Shown here piece after piece: positions 58,101 through 64,000 of a DNA stretch of 64,000 nucleotides. The stretch is from Shinisaurus crocodilurus. Taxonomy: Eukaryota > Chordata > Lepidosauria > Squamata > Shinisauridae. The number at the start of each line of letters is the position of its first letter. Within the stretch, counting starts at the first letter, position 1. Made by a program: the position numbers and the translations under genes. The DNA lies in NCBI GenBank assembly GCA_021292165.1, contig CM037877.1, forward strand, positions 129,698,274-129,762,273, read 5' to 3'. The notes below the pieces were generated by a model, which worked only from the letters and a program-made list of their open reading frames with translations, was not told the DNA's origin and ran no database searches.

Positions 58101-61100
58101 TAAATAATGACACCACAGACAACTCCTTAATCTAAAACAGCTACTCACCAGTAACCTCTAGGCCACATAACAGAGACACAAACAAAGGGCACAGGCCCTG
58201 CAACAAGCCCAGATGCAAACTCTGTCCCAATATCCACCCAGGCAACATTATCGCAAGACCTCATACTACCATCACCTTCTCATTCTCCAACATGATATAT
58301 GCTATCACTTGCCCTTCTGTGGTCTAGATAGGACAAACTGGCTATGGAAAAGAATGGACACAAATTTGATATAAAAAATAGCAACACCTGGAAACTAGTG
58401 GGAGAACTTTTCATGCTGGCAAGACACTCTACTTGTGAAAGTTGCCATTCTGCAACAAAAGAACTTCAAAAGGAAACTCTAGTGTTCAATGCCTGAATTA
58501 GAACTTATCAGGAAGCCTTGACTGTATTCATTTAGGCCTAAATTGAGACCATTATTTCCTCAGGTGTAAACTAACATATTAAAGCTAGGAGGATTGCATT
58601 ATGTGAGACTGGCAGCTTACTCGTCGGAGGTCCTTCTCTTTTGCTGCCCCTCAATTGTGGAATGGCCTGCCAGTTGAAATACGCCTGCTGACTTCTTTGA
58701 ATGTCTTTAAGCAGGCACTGAAGACTTTGTTATTTCAGCAGGCCTTCCTTTTATAATATTCCATCATATTTCTATGGAATTTTATTGTTTTTATGGAATT
58801 TTTATACTGTTTTTATGTTTGACAGATGTTTTTATTGTATATTTAATTGTTTAATTGATTGTTATTTTGTACGTCGCCTAGAGTAATAGTATATAGGCGG
58901 GAGATAAACTGAATTAATCATCATCATCTATTACTGCTGTTGTGAATGGTCACTGACATTGCACATCTCATATGCGTTTAAGCTTTCCATAGAATTGCCA
59001 TGAACTAATTGTACCTCTTGCATTTCATGGCTACCCTTCTGGAAGATGTTTTGATATCATGGTAGAGGTACTGTATTGTGGACATTTCCAAACTATTTAT
59101 TCAGTGAGGTGACACAAAATCTCATCTTGTCCCTTATGCTTTACATATGCTTTAGTAAAGGACTGCCTTCTCCCATATAAACACATCCACCAACAGGGAT
59201 CTCATCTTATTGCTGCCCGTATTCAGTGGTGAGGCAGTGGTGACCATGGAGAGGGCCTTTTCTGAGATGGTGCCCAAATTATGGAGCTCCCTCTCTAGAC
59301 AGGTTTGCCTGGTTCCTTCTTTGTGATATCTTAGACCAGGGCTCTCCAACCTTGGGTCCCCAGATGTTGCTGGCCTACAGCTCCCAGCATACCCAGCCAG
59401 CATGGCTAATGGCAAGGGATCCTGGGAGCTGTAGGCCAGTAACATCTGGGGACCCAAGGTTGGAGAGCCCTGTTTTAGATGATAGATGAAGCCTGTCCTG
59501 TCCTGTGTCTTAATGGCTTTTAGCGATATGGGACCGCCTTTAATGACCTCACTTTCTGCTTTTATCTTGATTTTACTTGCTGGTCCCATTGTTTTTATCT
59601 GCTGTTCTTATTTTTTTGTTTTATATAGCTGTTGTTTTTATTGTGTTCCTGTTTTATATGTAAGCCGCCTTGAGGTATTTGAGCGAAATACATTTGCCAG
59701 AAACAAACATGCAACTGCTGGAAAAACTGTCTGAAGATTCAGGGTGAGGTGTCATAAATATGCTGATGATATTCATCTCTATTTCTCCTTTTCCACAGAA
59801 ACATGTAAGACACTGGATGCCCCAACAAGTTCATGAGGTCACTGATGGACTGAATGAAGATGAATAAGTTCAGCCCAGGCAGAGATGTGTGTGTGGGGGG
59901 GGGGGGGGGGGGGGCTCTGATCGACCTGGATGTTGATGGGTTCTCTGTTCTGCACTGGACTCCACCTGAAGGATAGGCGCAAACTTTGAGGTGCTTCTGC
60001 AACTACAGGTAACTTTGATATATGCCGTGGCAAGCTCCATGCTGGTCTACTGTAACATCTGCATTTTCAATACGAATACCTTTGCTGTATGTATACTGCA
60101 GCAAACACAGAAACTATGCACATACACCCAGATACATGTGTCTTAGAACCTTAGCTCAGTCAGCGTTCTCAGACACTTGTCACAAGTCTGTGTTGTCCAC
60201 ATTTTGGATGTTCGCTGCAGGAAACACTGGTGTGACATCATTGTACACACTAACATGTTTGCCAGCTAAATGTGTGGATCTGTCCTGATTAGAAATTTTG
60301 AAAGCATGGAAAGGATCTGAAATATTTGGGAATATTGAAAAGTATGCAATACGTTTCTTTCTTTTAGCACTCATTACAGATCACTTCGTTGCTTTAGGAA
60401 AGTCTTCCCAGACTGATGCCCTCCAATGTTTTGGGCTTCAGTTCCCATCAGCCCCAGCCAGCATAGCCAATGGTCAGGAATGCTGGGCATTGTAGTCCAA
60501 AACATCTGGAAGGCACCAGATTGGGAAAGGCTGGTTTACGAACATAAATTATATGATGTATAGCTTGGTTTGCTCATAAAATTATCATTAAAATTAAAAA
60601 CTTTAAAAAGTAAACTCAGTAACTTTGTAATTATTGTCTAAATAAACCAAACCATACTTCTAAATTTAATATACCACACATGACAATTTTATGAGCAAAG
60701 CAAGTTACACATAATACATTTTAGGTTCCTATTTTATGTCTGACCAGAGGAAACTTCAGCAAGTAGTCCCTGAAAAAAGGAACATGGGTGGGATAAACTG
60801 TGCCATCACATCTGGTGGCAGTAGTGGGATAACCTACCATGTTTCTTTCAAATGTCGGTTTTAGATTAGAACTAAATGAATTTACTGTGACAGCATCTAA
60901 CCAGAAGAAGTCCAGAAACACAGAACTCTATAAAACAAAACAAACTGTCCAGAATGCATATTTTCTTCCATATTATGATATGGTGACTCTACTCACATGT
61001 TGGGAACCTGAGCGTGACTTGGATCCCTAAGGGCGTAATCCTATGGTCCTTCCGAGGTCGCAGTGGGGAGTCAGAGTGCAAAGCGCCCACGCCCCCCAGC

Positions 61101-62756
61101 TCGTAGCCGGCATGGTTCTTTCAATGCCGGCTGGGAACCAAAGCCTGGAAGACCAACTTTGGTTTCAGAGTGGGGGAGTGTGTTCCCGGAGGCAGGGAGG
61201 GGAGGAGTGAGGAACTGCAGGCTTCCACAGAATCCAGGTGGTGCCTTCTCAGGAGGAGGTGTAAAGCATTTAGACCGCCAAAATGGTCCATCTAGATGTT
61301 TTTGAGAGCGAGGGGAGCACTCAATTGGATGTCTGTAATCCTCTGGGTCTGGAGGGTTATGGGCCACCAGTAAAAGATATATTAGATCAATAATTTTAAT
61401 AAGGAATGGAAGAAATATCTATGCTGGGAATCTTACAGGGAGGATTTAAAAAACATTTCCCCCATGGTTTCATTATTTTCAGAAAATTTTCATCTCTAGC
61501 TTCTTTTTTTAAAATAAAAGTCTTCTTACATACTAGTTTTTAGAAATCATTTGGGGTAGTAAAGGCTGAGTAACAATATATAAACACCTTGTCTTAAATA
61601 TTTTATTCATCATTCTGAAAGAAAATATTCCATAATCCAAAGCTGTTCAATTTTTCCATTTTTTCAAAAAACAAAAATGGTCCTTGGGAACAACCGTGTT
61701 TTTCCCGGATTTTTCTGAGCCTTCACAACTCTAGTTCTGATTAGACCTGGATTCCCAGACCTATGTTCATGGATGTTTAAAAACATGTGTATGATATCAA
61801 CAATTCACATTTGTTGTGAGAAAGACCAGTGTAATATTATGCTTTCACGCAGTAATTTTAATGTATAGAGCTGCACTGAGCTGTGAATGAGGAAGTCTTA
61901 TTTTCAAATCCCAGATCTGTAATGAACTCATTAAGTGACCTTGGGCAAGCCACAATCCCTCAGTGTCTCATCTACAATATGGGGATAATAACACTGACCT
62001 ACCTTACAGGGGTATCATAAGGAGTATTGAAATAAAGTGGTATATAAACCAATGCCTGTTGTTGTTGTTGTTGTTGTTAGGAATGGGGAACTAGGAAGGA
62101 TAAGAATTCAGGAATATTATATGGCCATCCCAAATGTCCAAGGCGCCCAAGGAAGACACATGAAAATGAGGTCCAGGGTGACATTAAGTGTTCAGATAAC
62201 AGCAGAGGTACTTGTTGCTTGCCACAGTTGCCACATTCATACTTCCAGGCTATTACAGACGCAAGGGGGATATGCCAGTGTGTAGTTCTTGCTCTTGGGA
62301 GTACACTGTCCAAGATGTGTTATTTTGGAGGAAAGAGAAATGCGGGCCACTATGACAGTGAACAAGTGCACTCACCTACCCAGCTGGTTTCAATTAGCAC
62401 CACTACAGACCCACATTTTCTCACATATCCATGTGGCTGCAGGTACTGGAAGAGGGGGAACATGTTCACATACATAAGCATCAGAGGGCCAAACGACCCT
62501 CTCACAGATCCACTTATTTAAGTGTCACCACTGGGGTATTTAGATGATTTAGTCCATGTATCTGCTGTGCCCTGTGTTGCTTGGCCCAGAAACTGCTAGG
62601 AAGGATACAGGGGGATAGCCTTTGACCCTTCCATTTGCCTCCCTCACCCTGGTGAGTGACCCACTGAACTCTGGCAGGGGTAATGCACCTCCCCCCCACA
62701 GCACCAATAAGCCCCATTCTCTCCAAGGTGTGCCTCTGCAGCCCACGGCACAAATC

Positions 62757-62788
<32 letters not shown>

Positions 62789-63641
62789 GCCCATCAGTAT
62801 AGGAGGGAATTGCTGGTGCTGGGCAGTGGACAGCAGCTGTGCTACAAGGTGGAAAACACCCACTGCTCACTGCATGAACAAGCTGCAGCCTAGGCTAGCG
62901 CTGGGTGGCATCTGATGGCACTGCTTCTGGGTGTGCCTCTGCCGTCCATCACACAAATGAGCGCAGCTAGGCAGTGAATGGCTGTGGTGCACTCTGCTGC
63001 CCACCACACAAAGAAGCCCCAGCCTTTCCCTCTGGTGCCTGGGGACATGAGGGAGCAGCCATCTTTGCTGGAGGGGCACAGGCACTCCGGGGCTACCTAT
63101 TTTAGAGGCTACACGTTGCCAGGGCACGCACAGACGTCCTTTGCAGAGGAGCCCTCTCCGTCTGGCTGAAGGGCAACCGCTGTCACAAAGGCCGTGCCCC
63201 ACGCCGCGGGGGTCTCCCGCGTGAAAACGCCTGGCTCTGCGGAGGAGAACCGGTTACTATGGAGACCGGATGGTACCCTCTGCCTCGAGGCCGGGCGACC
63301 AAGCATCCCTTGTGACACCCGCGGCCGAGGCTCGCCCTTCGCTCCCTCCCGCTGCTGCCCCCTCCCCCACTCACTTACATGCCCAGGTCGCTGTAGGTGT
63401 TGTAAAACTCCATGTGGTTGCAGGCCTGGATCCAGCCCACCACCCAGGTGTGACGGCGCGGGATGGGCGGCATGAGGACGCGGGCGGCGGCGCGGAAGTA
63501 GGGCGTTCGGTAGCGCAGCACGATGGGCGAGGTCTCCTCGATGGCGGTGGCGCCCGGCTCAATAGAGGCCGACACGTCGTACACCACGATGTTCTCCCTG
63601 CGCACCCGCGCCTTGCACGCCACGCTCTGCAGGCAGCCCAT
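51641..63641 (-). CDS. FAM78B: FAM78B (two coding exons)
   Basis: A conserved vertebrate protein of unknown function, paralogue of FAM78A. Exon 1 (63641-63379) and exon 2 (52163-51641) join in phase through an 11.2-kb intron with GT/AG ends (Met88 is split) to give 261 residues, the usual length. The N-terminus is MGCLQSVACKARVRRENIVV; then come TSPIVLRYRTPYF, TWVVGWIQACNHMEFYNTYS, SSWELPDLREGRVKAISDSD, VSYPWYGNTTETVTLIGPTN, VSMNDNFYPSVTWAVPVSD and the C-terminus GLPLVVIPPK. No transmembrane segment is visible. Gly2, Cys3 and Ser6 fit an N-myristoylation/palmitoylation signal (inference). The start is the only ATG at the right place and lies in a CpG island. Convergent to UCK2, as in other amniotes. 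Confidence 0.96.
52392..52526. mobile_element. Palindromic hAT-type MITE, family A
   Basis: Near-perfect palindrome with a perfect 8-bp duplication, AAATAGAG (52384-52391 and 52527-52534). It lies 229 bp upstream of FAM78B exon 2, in the intron. Confidence 0.95.
52535..53454. other. FAM78B intron, no feature recognised
   Basis: Unique-looking intronic sequence. Confidence 0.35.
53455..53525 (-). mobile_element. CR1 LINE 3' end fragment
   Basis: GAGTTGGAGGAGGCCTTGTA, GGCCATCTAACCCAATCCCT, complement of a CR1 3' terminus. Confidence 0.72.
53540..53640 (-). repeat. Penelope-terminus-like repeat with hammerhead-like core
   Basis: On the - strand 53630-53601: CTGACAA, then ACTAGGCTCTTGCCTAT with a perfect 5-bp stem, then GAAAGC. 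The flanking AATATATTAATATT and TTGCAAGACTTTTTATT tail match the other copies loosely. Confidence 0.6.
54037..54171. mobile_element. Palindromic hAT-type MITE, family A
   Basis: Nearly perfect 135-bp palindrome, CAGTGTTCTCC to GGAGAACACTG. Flanks TACTAGGC and GCCTAGGC (6 of 8). Confidence 0.9.
54172..54744. other. FAM78B intron, no feature recognised
   Basis: Unique-looking intronic sequence. Confidence 0.35.
54745..54850 (+). repeat. Interspersed repeat, unclassified
   Basis: GAGCTGCCATGCTGGATCAG, ACCAAAGTCCTATCTACTTC, CACAGTGGCCAACCAGATAC. I recognise this as a common sauropsid repeat, but cannot assign its family with certainty. Confidence 0.5.
54851..57554. other. FAM78B intron, no feature recognised
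   Basis: About 2.7 kb. Part of 55580-55690 (AGGCCGTGTTGGTCCACAAG) resembles a fragment of the Penelope-terminus-like family. Otherwise nothing supported. Confidence 0.35.
57555..57800 (+). mobile_element. L2 LINE reverse transcriptase relic
   Basis: Decayed frame with NYRPVSNIAFLSKM, then DPYQCGF-like and ETALDTLVNDLC, characteristic of the L2 reverse transcriptase 5' motifs. Confidence 0.75.
57801..58599. other. FAM78B intron, no feature recognised
   Basis: C/A-rich unassigned sequence between two L2 pieces. Confidence 0.35.
58600..58925 (+). mobile_element. L2-like LINE 3' end
   Basis: Decayed ORF2 end (CTTTTGCTGCCCCTCAATTG, TGGAATGGCCTGCCAGTTGA) and a T-rich 3' UTR ending in GTATATAGGCGGGAGATAAA. 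Confidence 0.75.
59170..59735 (+). mobile_element. L2-like LINE 3' end, split by a MITE
   Basis: ERAFSEMVPKLWSSLSRQV-like residues at 59245-59310, then after the MITE a 3' UTR with TATGTAAGCCGCCTTGAGGT. Confidence 0.75.
59337..59472. mobile_element. Palindromic hAT-type MITE, family B
   Basis: CAGGGCTCTCCAACCTTGGG to GGAGAGCCCTG, with flanks TCTTAGAC and TTTTAGAT (6 of 8). Confidence 0.88.
59745..60070 (+). mobile_element. L2 LINE reverse transcriptase relic (YADD region)
   Basis: KYADDIHLYFSFSTETCKTL is readable near 59755-59815. It lies just after the 3' end of another L2 piece. Confidence 0.72.
59895..59914. repeat. G20 homopolymer
   Basis: Twenty consecutive G inside the L2 relic. Length may be unreliable in sequencing. 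Confidence 0.9.
60398..60535. mobile_element. Palindromic MITE, family C
   Basis: GTCTTCCCAGACTGATGCCC at the left, GGCACCAGATTGGGAAAGGC at the right; CAGTTCCCATCAGCCCCAGC in the body. Confidence 0.72.
60536..61861. other. FAM78B intron, no feature recognised
   Basis: A/T-rich with a GC-rich patch at 61030-61340, possibly a decayed DNA element (GGCGTAATCCTATGGTCC at its left, CTGTAATCCTCTGGG at its right). Confidence 0.35.
61862..62054 (+). mobile_element. MIR-like CORE-SINE
   Basis: TTCAAATCCCAGATCTGTAA, TGACCTTGGGCAAGCCACAA, CTCATCTACAATATGGGGAT, ACCTACCTTACAGGGGTATC, matching the order of MIR consensus blocks. Confidence 0.78.
62055..62079. repeat. (TTG)n microsatellite
   Basis: About seven TTG units directly after the MIR-like element. 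Confidence 0.88.
62757..62785. repeat. (CA)n microsatellite
   Basis: Uninterrupted CA run. Confidence 0.93.
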
Positions 63642-64000
63642 GGCCAGGCGGGGCCTGCCCCCCTAGCCGCCCCAGCCGGGGCCCCGCATCCGGCTGGCCC
63701 CGGGATCAGCCAGCGCCCGAGCACCGCCCCGGCTCCGGCTCATTTCAGCATCCGGAGGCGCCGTGCATTAGATGCCGGGGACGCAAGAGCAACGCATGGC
63801 TGGCTGCCGGAGGACTCTACCTGCTTCCCAGGCCGGCGCGGCGCGACTCGCCCTCCCCTTCCTTCCTTCCGTCCGACCTTCCCCGGCAGCGTCTGCACGA
63901 GCAATGCAGGCTGGGGCAGCGGCAGGGGGATCGCGGGGCACGCGTGGTGCGTGTATCTCGGCGCGCGCGGTGAAGGGGCTGGCTGGCTCACCAAGTCCCT
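63180..64000 (-). promoter_or_regulatory. FAM78B: CpG island at the FAM78B 5' end
   Basis: Dense CpG and high G/C from about 63180 to the window edge, covering exon 1, the 5' UTR and the presumed promoter. No TATA box is evident. The transcription start cannot be placed. Confidence 0.8.
63379..63641 (-). CDS. FAM78B: FAM78B exon 1, coding part
   Basis: 263 bp from ATG (63641-63639) to the donor GTAAGT. It encodes residues 1-87 and two bases of codon 88. Very CpG-rich. Confidence 0.96.

Noticed and set aside
59152..59589. 145-aa open frame on the - strand
   Set aside because: It runs through the palindromic MITE and L2 3' sequence.
51641..63641. FAM78A instead of FAM78B
   Set aside because: Synteny with UCK2 and the recalled FAM78B residue pattern favour FAM78B. 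Sequence alone separates the paralogues less strongly.

Overview
This is a eukaryotic nuclear window from a reptile, most likely a squamate. Reasons: two vertebrate genes with GT-AG introns; CR1, L2 and Penelope-like retroelements; tRNA-derived SINEs of the squamate (Sauria/Squam) type; a 5S rRNA-derived SINE; many short palindromic hAT elements. The species cannot be named from the sequence alone.

Two genes face each other, in the order known from other amniotes. UCK2 (uridine-cytidine kinase 2) is on the + strand. Six coding exons lie between 3116 and 10165 and give residues 34-261; exon 1 with the Walker A loop lies left of the window. Its 3' UTR runs to about 11.84 kb. FAM78B is on the - strand. 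Exon 1 (63379-63641) sits in a CpG-rich promoter region at the right edge, and exon 2 (51641-52163) ends with the stop codon. The assembled protein is 261 aa. About 40 kb of intergenic and FAM78B 3'-flanking DNA separate the two.

Region by region: 1-3.1 kb is UCK2 intron 1 with a three-level nest (CR1, split by a solo LTR, split by a hAT). 3.1-11.9 kb holds the UCK2 exons with palindromic MITEs, a 5S SINE and an inverted repeat pair in the introns. 11.9-15.4 kb holds a SINE, a compound trinucleotide repeat, and an element with 95-bp inverted ends that contains a complete non-autonomous Helitron. 16.4-20.1 kb holds a CR1 and a deleted endogenous retrovirus inserted in a SINE tail. 20.3-23.3 kb is a GC-rich block, a MITE and a decayed Myb/SANT-like ORF. 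25.0-28.3 kb is a Penelope-like element broken by later insertions. 30.0-30.8 kb is a hAT. 36.1-38.5 kb is a large foldback element with a 41-bp tandem array at its apex. 38.8-39.5 kb is an L2 end. 39.5-51.6 kb is mostly unremarkable, with scattered repeats. 51.6-63.6 kb is the FAM78B gene, whose intron carries L2, CR1, MITE and MIR-like pieces.

The two genes show no sign of working together. UCK2 is a pyrimidine salvage enzyme and FAM78B has no known function. The most interesting content is the transposon stratigraphy: several insertions are bounded to the base by target-site duplications, and several repeats carry hammerhead-ribozyme-like cores.
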